The translations under genes were made by a program, and so were the position numbers. The notes beneath the pieces are model-generated. The model was not told where the DNA came from. It did no database searches and was given only the letters and a program-made list of their open reading frames with translations. DNA of 64,000 bases from Stenotrophomonas_A sp035629025 (GTDB lineage Bacteria; Pseudomonadota; Gammaproteobacteria; Xanthomonadales; Xanthomonadaceae), in NCBI GenBank assembly GCA_035629025.1, contig DASPIU010000023.1, positions 1-64,000 on the forward strand, in the 5' to 3' direction. Shown piece after piece: positions 47,945-60,081 of the stretch. Within the stretch, counting starts at the first letter, position 1. Every line of letters begins with the position of its first letter.

Positions 47945-48047
47945 CGGGTCTCCGGGGCAGCGGAAGGGGGAAAGTCGCCCGCAAGTTTAAGCCCCACGCG
48001 GGTTTGCCGCCATGCGACGGCCACGCCGGGCTCCGGGCCGCACAGCA

Positions 48048-48072
48048 GACCGGCCGCATGTAGCGGCCGGTC
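48048..48072. terminator. Bidirectional-looking hairpin between glyA and the RcnB gene
   Basis: GACCGGCCGC and GCGGCCGGTC form a perfect 10-bp stem around ATGTA. It lies 27 bp after the RcnB-like gene stop on the minus strand, the likely terminated gene. No long T-tract follows on either side. Confidence 0.55.
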
Positions 48073-48098
48073 GTTGGCTTGCGTGGGAAGTCCGCGAC

Positions 48099-48575
48099 TC
48101 AGTGGTGCAGCACCAGGTCGGCGATGATGCCGCTGGCGATGGCGACCATCAGCAGGTTGCCGGTGTCGTCGCGCACCCAGTGGTAGCCATGCGGCGGGCG
48201 GCGCACGTGGTAGCGATCGTAGTCGTTCACCACGTAGATCGGGCCGCTGTAGTAATCGCGGTAGCGGTGGCCCGGTGCCCAGCCGTAGTAGCGCGGACGC
48301 GGCGCCGGGCGGTAGTACGGGCGCGGCTCCGGCCGATACACGACGACGGGGCGGCGATCGTAGCGGCGGTCGTCACGGCGGCCATCGTGGTAGCCGTCGC
48401 GATAGGCCTCGCGGCGCTCTCGGTAGTCGTGGCGGTCGTCACGGCGATCGTCGCGGTGACCATTGCCGTGGCCGTTGCCGTGCCCACGGCCGTGATCGTC
48501 GGCCATGGCGGGGGCGGCGGCGCCCAGCGCAAGCAGGGACGTCAGCGCCAGAGCAGTAAGACGTGTCGCATTCAT
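48099..48575 (-). CDS. RcnB-family periplasmic protein
   Basis: A 158-residue exported protein. The start MNATRLTALALTSLLALGAAAPAMA gives a signal peptide cut after AMA. The mature protein begins with a His/Gly/Arg/Asp-rich stretch (DDHGRGHGNGHGNGHRDDRR) that could bind metal, then many Tyr-Arg repeats, and ends with the RcnB motif RPPHGYHWVRDDTGNLLMVAIASG and IIADLVLHH. E. coli RcnB modulates nickel and cobalt export, but many homologues have no known function. Codon choice follows that of the neighbours. Confidence 0.85.
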   Translation of the reverse strand: MNATRLTALALTSLLALGAAAPAMADDHGRGHGNGHGNGHRDDRRDDRHDYRERREAYRDGYHDGRRDDRRYDRRPVVVYRPEPRPYYRPAPRPRYYGWAPGHRYRDYYSGPIYVVNDYDRYHVRRPPHGYHWVRDDTGNLLMVAIASGIIADLVLHH

Positions 48576-48728
48576 GGCAACTCCATGGCTGTTTGTGGTG
48601 TCAACGACATATTGGCGAATCAAGATGAACAGGCATTGGCTGGAATCGGTTCCGTCCGCCCCCATTTAACTTTCGGTCGGCCAGTCCTGTCCAGGAACCG
48701 TTTCCGGGGGCCGCCGGGGCGTTCCCGG

Positions 48729-48734
48729 TATACT
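48729..48734 (+). promoter_or_regulatory. -10 element upstream of ettA
   Basis: TATACT lies 78 bp before the ettA start. The -35 region is GC-rich without a clear match. The rest of the 236-bp gap shows nothing else. Confidence 0.45.
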
Positions 48735-48811
48735 GGCGCCATCCCTTTCCTGCCCCGCCTGTCCGCACAGCGGCCGGGCCCGGCGCGTGCTACGAGCAAT
48801 ACGGAGACTCC

Positions 48812-50479
<1,668 letters not shown>

Positions 50480-50491
50480 GGTGAATCGCAG

Positions 50492-50511
50492 AGGGCGCCT
50501 TCGGGCGCCCT
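50492..50511 (+). terminator. UUCG-loop terminator of ettA
   Basis: AGGGCGCC and GGCGCCCT pair perfectly around a TTCG tetraloop, 12 bp after the ettA stop, followed by TCGCTTATC. Confidence 0.7.
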
Positions 50512-50570
50512 TCGCTTATCCTCTCGCATGTCCCGTTGGCGCCTGTGCACGCATCACCCCGCCGATTACC

Positions 50571-51890
<1,320 letters not shown>

Positions 51891-51935
51891 GGCCCTCGTC
51901 GGCGCGTGCCCCCGGATGGCGCTTTTGAAGGTTAA

Positions 51936-51955
51936 CGGGCCGCCTGCGCGGCCCG
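51936..51955. terminator. Hairpin between convergent permease and bcsC genes
   Basis: CGGGCCGC and GCGGCCCG form an 8-bp stem around CTGC, between two convergent stops; it can end transcription from both sides. T-tracts are poor. Confidence 0.55.
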
Positions 51956-51959
51956 CCCC

Positions 51960-54900
51960 TCAATACTCGTTCGCGTAAGGCGAGGTCAGCACCTGCGGCG
52001 ACTTGCCCAGCGCGGCGCCGAGGCGGTCCAGCACGAAGCGCAGGTAGAGGTTGCTGCTGAACTGGTTGTAGTCGCGCGCGTTGTTGAAGGTCATGCGCCC
52101 GCCCAGGAACAGCTGCGGGGCGACCTGCCACTCCGCCGCGCCGCTGACGTTGTAGGACACGCCGGTCTTGCTCTCGCCCGCATACACCGGCGCCACGTAG
52201 CGGTCGGTCAGCCCGAGCATGGAGGCCAGCGACGCAGCGTCGTAGGCGGCCTGCTGCAGGCCCGGATCGGTCGGGAAGTACGGCGAATCGTCGGTGCTGA
52301 AATGCTGCACGCCGACGCTGGCGTCCAGCCGCCAATTGACCTTCTGGCTGGCCGAGCGGCCGGACCAGTGCACCGGGAAGCCCAGGTCGAAGTAGTCCTG
52401 CGGGCTGAAATAACCACCCTGCCCGTAGGTGAAGCCGCTGAGGTTGCGGTCGTACTGCATCGCCGTCAGGTTGATGCCGGCGGTCAGCGACTGGTTGTCG
52501 GTTTCCAGCGCATGCACGTAGAAGCCGAGGTCAACCTGGCGATGGTCGTTGTCGGCCACGTTGCGGCCGCTCAGGCGATGCGCGGCCAGGTTGGCGTAGC
52601 CGCCGAGCAGGCCATTGTCGAGGGTGGCCGACAAGGCCAGGCCGGTGCTGGTGACCCCGCCCCATTGGTGGCCGGTGCGCACGTCCTCGGTGCCGGCGAA
52701 GGACAGCACGCTGTCGTTGACGGCACGGCGAGAGGCCTGCGCCGAATACGTCAACGAATCGCCGGCCTCGCCGCGCCAGCCCACGCCGCCGACGATGTTC
52801 TGCTGCTGGAAACCCAGCGGCGTGCTGCCGATGTCAGCGGAGAAGCCGCCATTGCGGTAGCTCACCGCGACGCCAACGCCGCTGTCGTCCTGGTCGAGCC
52901 GGCGCGAAGCCGTGCCCGTGGCCGCCATCGAATACAACGCATCGCGGAACTGCACCGGCGTTTGCGAGGCGGCGCTGCTCTGCGACAAGGCCAGCAGCTG
53001 CGCGGCCCCTGCGGCGTCCAGGCCGGCACGCAGCGCGGGGTCGTTGAGCACCTGGGTGGCGATGCTGCCGATAGGCAGGGCCGAGACGTCGTTGGACAGC
53101 AGGTATTGCGACAGCGGCAGCGCATACAGCGCAGCCAGCGCGTTCTGCCGGCGTTCGGCGGCGGTGTCGCCTTCGGCCTCGTTGTACAGGGTCTGGAAGT
53201 TGCCCGTCGCCACGGCCGCTTCGTACAGATAGTTGCGCGTGGCGGTGTTGTCGCCGCTGGTCAGCAGGCCCTGATACAGCGTGGTGCCGACGAGGTTGCC
53301 GATCCTGGTCGGGTCGGTGGCCAGCGCATCGGCCACGGTCGCGGCCGGTCCGCCGCCAAAGCGGCTGGCGGTGGTGTAGTCCGCCGGTACCGCGCCCGCG
53401 TCGATCAGGGTCGGGGTGATGTTGACGCCGAGCTTGCCATCGCCCACGGCGAAGTCGGCCTGCACCGGCATTTCGATGTCGTCGATCCGGCCGAGGCCGG
53501 ACTCGCCGTCGCGGCCGCGGTAGATCGCGCCGCCGCTGATCTGGCTGCTGTTGTCTGCCTGCACTTCGCGCAGTTCGTCCAGCAGCGGGTTGCCGCTGCG
53601 CCGCGCCGGCAGCGGCTGGCTGCGGGCATCGGTCGCCAATGCCGAAGGTGCCACGCCCGCATAAACCGGTGCCGGCACCCGTGCGCCCTGCCCGGGTACC
53701 GGCAATGGCGCCAGCGCGACACTGGAAGCACTGACCGGCGGCGGCAGGCCGCTGCTGTCGACCGCATAGGCATTGCCCTGCGCGGGCGGCGGCACGTAGG
53801 CCGGCGCGGGCACGGTCGCGTAGGCGGGGCCTGCGGCATAGGCAGGCGCGGCTGCCGGATACGCCGCCGCAGGCGGTGGCAGCGCCGCATAGCCGGCCGG
53901 CGCGGCATCGGACAGCACCGCGGCCGAACCACGCATTGGCCCGGTCATGCCGGCGAACGGATTGAGCGGACGTCCCGCCGAGGCATACGCGGCCGGTCCG
54001 CGCGCGCCCGGCAAGCCGTTGTCGAGCTGGCCGGCATCGCGCTGCTGCGCGGCCAGCGCGGCGCGGAAATACTGTTCGGCCTTGCGTTTCTTGCCGGCCG
54101 CGCGATACACGCGGCCCGCGGCGGCGAGCACGTCGGGCGACTCCGGCGCCTGGGTCAACGCGCGCTGCAGGTAGGCTTCGGCGCTGTCCAGGTCCGATTG
54201 CGCAGCGGCGCTGTTGGCGGCGGCCACCAGCGCATCGAGGTCGTTGGGCTGGCGCTGCAATACCTGCTGGTACACCACCAGGGCCTGGCGCTGGTCGCCA
54301 GCGGTGGCGTACAGCCGGGCCAGCGCGCCGAGTGCGTCCGGGTCCTGCGGTTGCTGGGCGAGGATCGGCGCCAGCGCCTCATAGGCGCCTTCGAGGTTGC
54401 CGAGCTCGCGCAGCGCGTCCACCTGGCGCAGCACGTAGCCGCTGCGCAGCGACTGGTAGCGGCGCAGCTGTTCGGGGGTCATCGTGGTGTCGTGCAACTG
54501 ACGCAGCACCGCCGACAGTTCGGCATCCTGGTGCGCGCGCAACAGCACGCCGGCATATTGCAGGCGCTGTTCGGTCCCGGGCGTGCCGGTGGTGACCAGG
54601 CGCTGCGCGAGCGTCAGCGCGCGCGAGGAGTTGCCGCTGTCGGCCCAGGCACCAGCCAATGCGGCGAGCAGTTGCGGATCGTCCATCTGATCGCCGAGTG
54701 CAGCCTCGGTACGCGACAGCAGCATCTGCGCTTCACCGCCGCGCCCCTGCTGCTGCAGGTTGCGCGCCTGCCTGGCCTGCTGTTCGACCCAGGCGATATT
54801 GCGCAGCCGGGTCATCTCCGGCGTGCGCGAAGCGGGCGGGATGCGTTCCAGGCTGGCATAGGCACCGGCCCAGTCGCCGGCTTCCTGCGCATAGAGCGCG

Positions 54901-56501
54901 TTGGCGTATTGAGCTTCGGGCTGCTCGCCATGCACGGCGAGCAGCCCGTCCATGACGCTGCGCGCCTGGTCGGGACGCCCCGCCTGCAGATAAAGACGGG
55001 CCAGATCCAGGCGAATCCACGGATCGCCCGGGCGCTCGACCATCGCCGCTTCGAGTTCACCCTGCGCGGTGATCGCATCACCGGCTTCCAGCGCCTGGCG
55101 CGCCTTGGCGCGCTGCACATTGGAACGCAGCATGGCCTGGCCGCCAGCCTGTTCGCGCTGCGCGGCAGGCAGGCGGTTGAACAGATCGGTGGCCTCCTGC
55201 ATGCGACCCTGACGGCTGTACAAACCAACCAGGCCCTGCAACGCGGCCACGTTGTCCGGCGCCAGTGCCAGCGCCTTGCGATAGCTGGCCTCGGCGGCCT
55301 GCATGTCGCTGCCGGCCTGCAGCGCGCCGAGCGCGGCGTGTCCGGCCGGCTCGTTCGGCACGAGCTTGATCGCGGCCTCGACCAGATCCGTGGCCTGGGC
55401 AATGTCGCCGCGCTTGCGCGCGGCTTCGGCCTGTTGCAACTGCAGCCAGTAGCGTGCGCTGTTGTAGGCGCTGTTCCACTTGGCATTGGTTGCCGCCGCT
55501 GGACGCAGCAGTTCCTGCGCCTCGGAGAAACGCTGCTGGCGCAGGCGCACCGAGCCCAGGCCGCCCATCGCTTCGGCATCGCGCGGACGTGCGCGCAGCA
55601 CCTGGGTGAAGCGCTGTTCGGCGCTGGCCAGGTTGCCGGCATTGAGCGCCTTGAAACCTTCGCCCAAGGCCACGCCTTCCACATCCTGCGCGGCGGGCGC
55701 GCTGCGCCGCTCGCGCAGCTGCGCCAGCTTGGCACTGACTTCAGCGTCGTTGGGATTGGCTGACAGCCATGCCTGATAAAGGTCCGCATCGGCGGTGCCG
55801 GCATTGAGCCACAGCAGCGCCTGGCGCCAGCTGTTGCGCGCCGGGCCGCCCACGTCGGCGCGCGTGCTCAGCGCGCGCAACTGGGCGATGCCTTCGCGGC
55901 GGGTCGGCTCGCGGTAGGTCAGCACCTGCGCGTAGGCCAGCGCGGCTCCGACGTTGGCCGGTTCACTGGCCTTGAGCTGGCGCAGGCCATCACGCGCCTT
56001 CTCCCAGCCCTGCGGGGTGCCAGCCAGTGACTGGTAGTACTCCAGCGCGGTACCCGGCGGCGGCGCCTTGCCGTTGAAGCTGGCTTCGTATTCGCGCACG
56101 GCTTCGACATAGCGCCCGGCTGCCGCGGCACGGCGCGCGTTGACCAGGTGCGGGTCGGTGGCGGTCTTGCCACCGCCGCCTAGCACCAGTTGCAGGCGCT
56201 GCGCCTGCGGCGATTTCGGATGCGCGGCCTGCAACTGCTGCAAACGCTTGCGCGCCTCGGCGGCCTTGCCCTGGGCAAATTCGATCTGACCCAGGCCGAG
56301 CAAGGCGTCGGGCTGGTTCGGGTCGATGCTCAGCAGCTTGTGCCAGGTGTCGGCGGCCAGGTCGTCACGGCCCTGGTCGTGCCAGTAGTTGCCCTGGTTG
56401 ACCAGTTGCTGGGTGGCATTCTGTGCGTGTGCCGGCGTGGACAGCAGGCACAGTTCGATCATGCCGGCCAGGTATAGCGGCTTCAGGTGGTTGCGGAGCA
56501 T
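51960..56501 (-). CDS. bcsC: Cellulose export protein BcsC
   Basis: A 1513-residue secretion protein: signal peptide (to AHA, about residue 26), about 20 TPR-like units (about 30-830) spanning the periplasm, an Ala/Pro/Tyr-rich linker (about 845-935) and a C-terminal outer-membrane barrel of the BCSC_C family (about 985-1513), ending in the aromatic SPYANEY. E. coli BcsC is about 1157 residues, so the TPR part is long and the Pro-rich linker is an addition. It guides the glucan chain out of the cell. Its start overlaps the bcsZ end by 19 bp. Confidence 0.95.
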   Translation of the reverse strand: MLRNHLKPLYLAGMIELCLLSTPAHAQNATQQLVNQGNYWHDQGRDDLAADTWHKLLSIDPNQPDALLGLGQIEFAQGKAAEARKRLQQLQAAHPKSPQAQRLQLVLGGGGKTATDPHLVNARRAAAAGRYVEAVREYEASFNGKAPPPGTALEYYQSLAGTPQGWEKARDGLRQLKASEPANVGAALAYAQVLTYREPTRREGIAQLRALSTRADVGGPARNSWRQALLWLNAGTADADLYQAWLSANPNDAEVSAKLAQLRERRSAPAAQDVEGVALGEGFKALNAGNLASAEQRFTQVLRARPRDAEAMGGLGSVRLRQQRFSEAQELLRPAAATNAKWNSAYNSARYWLQLQQAEAARKRGDIAQATDLVEAAIKLVPNEPAGHAALGALQAGSDMQAAEASYRKALALAPDNVAALQGLVGLYSRQGRMQEATDLFNRLPAAQREQAGGQAMLRSNVQRAKARQALEAGDAITAQGELEAAMVERPGDPWIRLDLARLYLQAGRPDQARSVMDGLLAVHGEQPEAQYANALYAQEAGDWAGAYASLERIPPASRTPEMTRLRNIAWVEQQARQARNLQQQGRGGEAQMLLSRTEAALGDQMDDPQLLAALAGAWADSGNSSRALTLAQRLVTTGTPGTEQRLQYAGVLLRAHQDAELSAVLRQLHDTTMTPEQLRRYQSLRSGYVLRQVDALRELGNLEGAYEALAPILAQQPQDPDALGALARLYATAGDQRQALVVYQQVLQRQPNDLDALVAAANSAAAQSDLDSAEAYLQRALTQAPESPDVLAAAGRVYRAAGKKRKAEQYFRAALAAQQRDAGQLDNGLPGARGPAAYASAGRPLNPFAGMTGPMRGSAAVLSDAAPAGYAALPPPAAAYPAAAPAYAAGPAYATVPAPAYVPPPAQGNAYAVDSSGLPPPVSASSVALAPLPVPGQGARVPAPVYAGVAPSALATDARSQPLPARRSGNPLLDELREVQADNSSQISGGAIYRGRDGESGLGRIDDIEMPVQADFAVGDGKLGVNITPTLIDAGAVPADYTTASRFGGGPAATVADALATDPTRIGNLVGTTLYQGLLTSGDNTATRNYLYEAAVATGNFQTLYNEAEGDTAAERRQNALAALYALPLSQYLLSNDVSALPIGSIATQVLNDPALRAGLDAAGAAQLLALSQSSAASQTPVQFRDALYSMAATGTASRRLDQDDSGVGVAVSYRNGGFSADIGSTPLGFQQQNIVGGVGWRGEAGDSLTYSAQASRRAVNDSVLSFAGTEDVRTGHQWGGVTSTGLALSATLDNGLLGGYANLAAHRLSGRNVADNDHRQVDLGFYVHALETDNQSLTAGINLTAMQYDRNLSGFTYGQGGYFSPQDYFDLGFPVHWSGRSASQKVNWRLDASVGVQHFSTDDSPYFPTDPGLQQAAYDAASLASMLGLTDRYVAPVYAGESKTGVSYNVSGAAEWQVAPQLFLGGRMTFNNARDYNQFSSNLYLRFVLDRLGAALGKSPQVLTSPYANEY

Positions 56502-57673
56502 GGTCTGGATCTCCAGGCAGGCAGCAGGCGCCCGTCTGCGGAAAAACGGTAACGGTTCTCGAGCCAGCCCTGGCCGAACAACACCAGGTTGCGCTCGTAG
56601 TAAGGCAGCGCATCGGCCGCCGGCGTGGTCGCCGCGGGAATGCGCTGTTGTTGGGTCTTGAGCGGCTCGCCTTCGCCCAGCGCGGCCAGATACGGCAGCA
56701 GCGCGGCGGCGAAGCCGACCGGCGCGGCACCGGTGCCCACGCCATGCACCACGTCGATCTTCTCGGCGAACTTGCCCTGCGCGCGCAGCATCTGCGCCGG
56801 GCCGGAAAGATCACGCAGCAGCGCGGCGCGCAGCGGCTCCTTCGCATCGAGCATGCCGGCCCACAGATACACGCGGATCGCGTCGTAGCTGCCGGTGCTG
56901 CCCTTGGCCGGATCGATGCCGAAAGCGCGGCCATCCCAGGCAATCCAGTCAGCGGCAAAGCCGACCGGCGCGCTGCCGGAAATCATGCGCGCGCTGCTGG
57001 CGGCCAGCGCGCGCCACGGGCCTTTGGAGTCCACGGCGGCGAAGCGCCGCAGCAGTTGCAGCGGCACGTAGGAAGGGTTGAACGTCCAGCGCTTGCCATC
57101 ATGGAAACCGGTGCGGCCTGGCAGCAGCATCGGCCCCAGTCCAGGCACCTCGGCGATCAAGCTTTGCCGCGCCAGCTGCAACTTGCGCAGGCCAGCACTG
57201 GTGTAGCCGCGTCGCTCCCACAGGCGGCCGGCTTCCAGCAGCGTGTAGGCGATCCACAGGTCGGCGTCGGTGGCGTTGTTCTGGTCGAGCACGCGCCATT
57301 GGCCATCACCGGCGCGCCCCCACAGCCAGGCTGGCAGGGAATCGTAGGCGTTGCCGCCCATCAGGTTGTGGCGGGTCCAGCCAAGCACGCGCTCGAACAG
57401 CAGCGGGTCGTTGTCGACCAGGGCGAAGAACAGCGCGTAGGACTGACCTTCCGAAGTGCTGCGCAGGTCAGGCGTGGCGAAATCCACCACGCGGCCATCG
57501 TCCTGCACGTGCCTGGCAACGAAAGCCTGCCAGGCCGGCCATGCCGCGGCTGCGGCGCACGGTGGCAGACTCACCGCGCCAGCGCGCCGCGCCATGGCGG
57601 CAGCGGCCAGCGCGAGCGCGCCGCCGAGCCAGCGGCGGCGTGCGGGATCGCGTGGTGCAACGCCTGCACTCAC
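56483..57673 (-). CDS. bcsZ: Cellulase of the bcs operon, GH8
   Basis: A 396-residue endo-beta-1,4-glucanase of glycoside hydrolase family 8 that trims nascent cellulose in the periplasm. The catalytic acid Glu lies in DLRSTSEGQSYALFFAL and the Asp in NNATDADLWIAYTLLEAGRLW. The start is a GTG at 57673 that overlaps the bcsB stop (GTGA), followed by a signal peptide with RRRWLGGALALAAAA. An upstream ATG would lie inside bcsB. The C-terminus reaches 19 bp into bcsC. Confidence 0.94.
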   Translation of the reverse strand: MSAGVAPRDPARRRWLGGALALAAAAMARRAGAVSLPPCAAAAAWPAWQAFVARHVQDDGRVVDFATPDLRSTSEGQSYALFFALVDNDPLLFERVLGWTRHNLMGGNAYDSLPAWLWGRAGDGQWRVLDQNNATDADLWIAYTLLEAGRLWERRGYTSAGLRKLQLARQSLIAEVPGLGPMLLPGRTGFHDGKRWTFNPSYVPLQLLRRFAAVDSKGPWRALAASSARMISGSAPVGFAADWIAWDGRAFGIDPAKGSTGSYDAIRVYLWAGMLDAKEPLRAALLRDLSGPAQMLRAQGKFAEKIDVVHGVGTGAAPVGFAAALLPYLAALGEGEPLKTQQQRIPAATTPAADALPYYERNLVLFGQGWLENRYRFSADGRLLPAWRSRPCSATT

Positions 57674-60081
57674 TTGCCGCGGCCCTCGCGCAGGCGAATG
57701 GCCGAATGCATGCGCAGCAGCACACGCGCGGCCAGCGCCAGCAACAGGCACAGCACGACCACGCCCAGGGCCAGCCAGATCGGATGGTTGGAGAAGTACC
57801 AGCGCAGCCAGGTCGGCAGTGGCAGGTGGCCGATGTAATAGGTCTGGTTGCCGGCCAGACTGGTGACCTTGCCCTGTTGCAGCAACACCACGCTGCCCTG
57901 GAACTGCGCCAGCCGCGCCGGATCGGCCCAGGCTTCAAACAGCTGTGTGAGGTTGGACGGATCATCGGCCTGCAGGACCACCACGCTGCGCCCGCGCGAC
58001 AACGGCGATTGCAGGCCCATCATCAACACGTCATCGGGCTGCGGGCGCACCGTCACTTCGGCGGTGGTCGGCAGGTCGGTGCGGCGCGCGTCGAAGGACA
58101 GGAAGCCCGGCAGCTTGTCCAGCAGCCAGTCGCTCAGGCGCAGGCGGCGGCCTTCGGCGCCCTCGCCCACCGGCAGATCCTGTGCCCAGTCACGCAGCAG
58201 CGGCTGGGTGCTCGGCGAACCCAGCACGATCAGGTCACGGTCGGCATATTGTTCGCGCGCCTGCGCCGGCGTGGCCAGGCTCACCCGCAACGTCGGATAG
58301 CCGGTGGCCGCGCCGAGCTTGCCGAGCAAGGTCAGCACGTTGCCCAGGTCCGTTTCGCCGGGGTTGTCCGGCAGCACGATCGCCGATTCGGACAGGTCAG
58401 CCATGCGCGTGAACGGGAAACCGGCATTGCCGAACGCAGCCAGGTTCGGCATCGCCATGTAATGCGGGAACTTGCGCAGGTCGATGCTCGAATCCGGGTC
58501 GATGGCGGCCGACACATCCGGGAACGAGTTCTTGCACGCGTCGGCCTGTGGGCGGTCAAAGAAGAAGTGGAAGCGCAGCTGGTTGTTGGCCGAGAACAGG
58601 CCGGTCGGCAGGCTCAGCTGCTGCTTGATCGGCATCTGCCCGCGCTCGCCCAGCCCGCGCCACCAGCGCATCGGCAGCGACTGCGCATAAGCGTGGCCGT
58701 TGAGCGGCAAGGTGGTGACGAAGGCGTCGTTGATGCTGATGTTCAGCGCCGACTGGTTGTTGCGCTCGGGCACCGTGTAGCGATATTTCAGCGTCATCGG
58801 AATGCCTTCGCTGCGCCATACGAACAGGTCAGGCGGCAGCTGCAGGCCCACGCGGATCAGGTCCGGATGGTAGCCGGTGACGTTGAGGCGCTCGGGGCGG
58901 TCCACCAGCTCACGGAAATACACCGGCCGCTCGCTGCTGACCCAGCGCGGCGCATCATGCGGCTGGCGCGGCGCCGGCAAGGCGACATCACCGAGCGTGG
59001 CCACCGCACCGGACAGCGGCGTGCGCAGCGCCAGCGCGGTGGCGGCCTTGGCCAGTTCTCCGGCATTGCGGCCGAGCACCAGCAGCAGCTTGGCGTTGGG
59101 ATCGGAAGGGTTGGCCATCACCGCCAGGGTCGGGCCGTGGATGTCCGGCAACGGCCCGCCGACCGCGCCAAGCAGGGTCGGCAAGGTATCGGGCGTGGCG
59201 AAGAGCACCGCATTGCCGCTGCCCGGCAGCGTATTGGTCGACACCGGGAAGCTCGCGCCGCGGTAGCCAGCCAGCGAACCAAACCACGAGGACACAATGC
59301 CCGCCGCCTGCAGCGTGGGCATGTCGGGGTGCTGCGCGAACACGAACGGCAGCACCAGCGGGCGCACATCGTGCGCGTCGAAGAACGGCACCGGCAGCAG
59401 CGCCAGATTGTCGGCCAGCGGCACCGGCGTGGTGGTGAGGGTCAGCGTGCTGTTGGCCGCGTCGATGTTGGCCCACAGGCTGCTGTGGTCGGGGTCTTCG
59501 CAATCGCGCGTGTAGTGGCCGATCAGTTCCAGGTTGATCTGGTTGTAGTCCGACACCACGCGCGGGTCGATGTTGATGTCGGCGCTCAGTGCCTTGCCGG
59601 CGTCGGCCGGTGGCGTCGGCAGCGTGGCGACGGTGACACCATTGACCGTCACCTTCAGGTGCGACAGCTCCGGCAGCAGCGCCGGCGAATAGCTGTAGCG
59701 CAGGTGCAGTTGGGCCTGGTTGACCAGCTCGTCGGTACGCACGCCGAACGGCACGCCGGCATTGCCATGGATGCCGCGCAGGGTGATTTCATAGTCGATG
59801 CCAAGCTCGCGCAGGGTCTGCGTGCGGGTGCTGGCGGTCGCCGGCACGGCCGCGGCGGCCGATGCAGCGTCGGCGCTGCCGGCGGTGGCCGTCGCGTCGG
59901 CCGGTGGCGTTTGCGCCGCTTCCGGCGCGCTGGTGTCCTGCGTGGCCGCCGGCACGGTTGCAGGCTGCGCGCAGGCCAGGCCGGCCATCACGGTGAGCAG
60001 GCAGGCGGCAGTAGCAGTGGCAAGTCGCATCGGGATCATCTTGTGCAATGTAGGGAATACCGCGCGTTCGGAGGAGCTCAT
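57670..60081 (-). CDS. bcsB: Cellulose synthase regulatory subunit BcsB
   Basis: An 803-residue periplasmic partner of BcsA, with an N-terminal signal peptide (MIPMRLATATAACLLTVMAGLACA after a short lead) and an Ala-rich stretch to about residue 85. Carbohydrate-binding and flavodoxin-like domains follow (LRGIHGNAGVPFGVRTDELV, LPVPFFDAHDVRPLVLPFVF, AGIVSSWFGSLAGYRGASFPV). A single C-terminal membrane anchor (about 765-790) precedes MHSAIRLREGRGK. It starts with a 4-bp overlap with bcsA, so the catalytic pair is co-translated. Confidence 0.96.
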   Translation of the reverse strand: MSSSERAVFPTLHKMIPMRLATATAACLLTVMAGLACAQPATVPAATQDTSAPEAAQTPPADATATAGSADAASAAAAVPATASTRTQTLRELGIDYEITLRGIHGNAGVPFGVRTDELVNQAQLHLRYSYSPALLPELSHLKVTVNGVTVATLPTPPADAGKALSADINIDPRVVSDYNQINLELIGHYTRDCEDPDHSSLWANIDAANSTLTLTTTPVPLADNLALLPVPFFDAHDVRPLVLPFVFAQHPDMPTLQAAGIVSSWFGSLAGYRGASFPVSTNTLPGSGNAVLFATPDTLPTLLGAVGGPLPDIHGPTLAVMANPSDPNAKLLLVLGRNAGELAKAATALALRTPLSGAVATLGDVALPAPRQPHDAPRWVSSERPVYFRELVDRPERLNVTGYHPDLIRVGLQLPPDLFVWRSEGIPMTLKYRYTVPERNNQSALNISINDAFVTTLPLNGHAYAQSLPMRWWRGLGERGQMPIKQQLSLPTGLFSANNQLRFHFFFDRPQADACKNSFPDVSAAIDPDSSIDLRKFPHYMAMPNLAAFGNAGFPFTRMADLSESAIVLPDNPGETDLGNVLTLLGKLGAATGYPTLRVSLATPAQAREQYADRDLIVLGSPSTQPLLRDWAQDLPVGEGAEGRRLRLSDWLLDKLPGFLSFDARRTDLPTTAEVTVRPQPDDVLMMGLQSPLSRGRSVVVLQADDPSNLTQLFEAWADPARLAQFQGSVVLLQQGKVTSLAGNQTYYIGHLPLPTWLRWYFSNHPIWLALGVVVLCLLLALAARVLLRMHSAIRLREGRGK

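Noticed and set aside
47945..48047. A glycine riboswitch before glyA
   Set aside because: No aptamer core is recognisable in the short leader; only a gene-end hairpin is present further upstream.
52302..55763. An open frame of 1153 codons antisense to bcsC
   Set aside because: It mirrors the TPR-coding strand, with Arg/Gly/Ala-rich nonsense; bcsC on the other strand has clear homology throughout.
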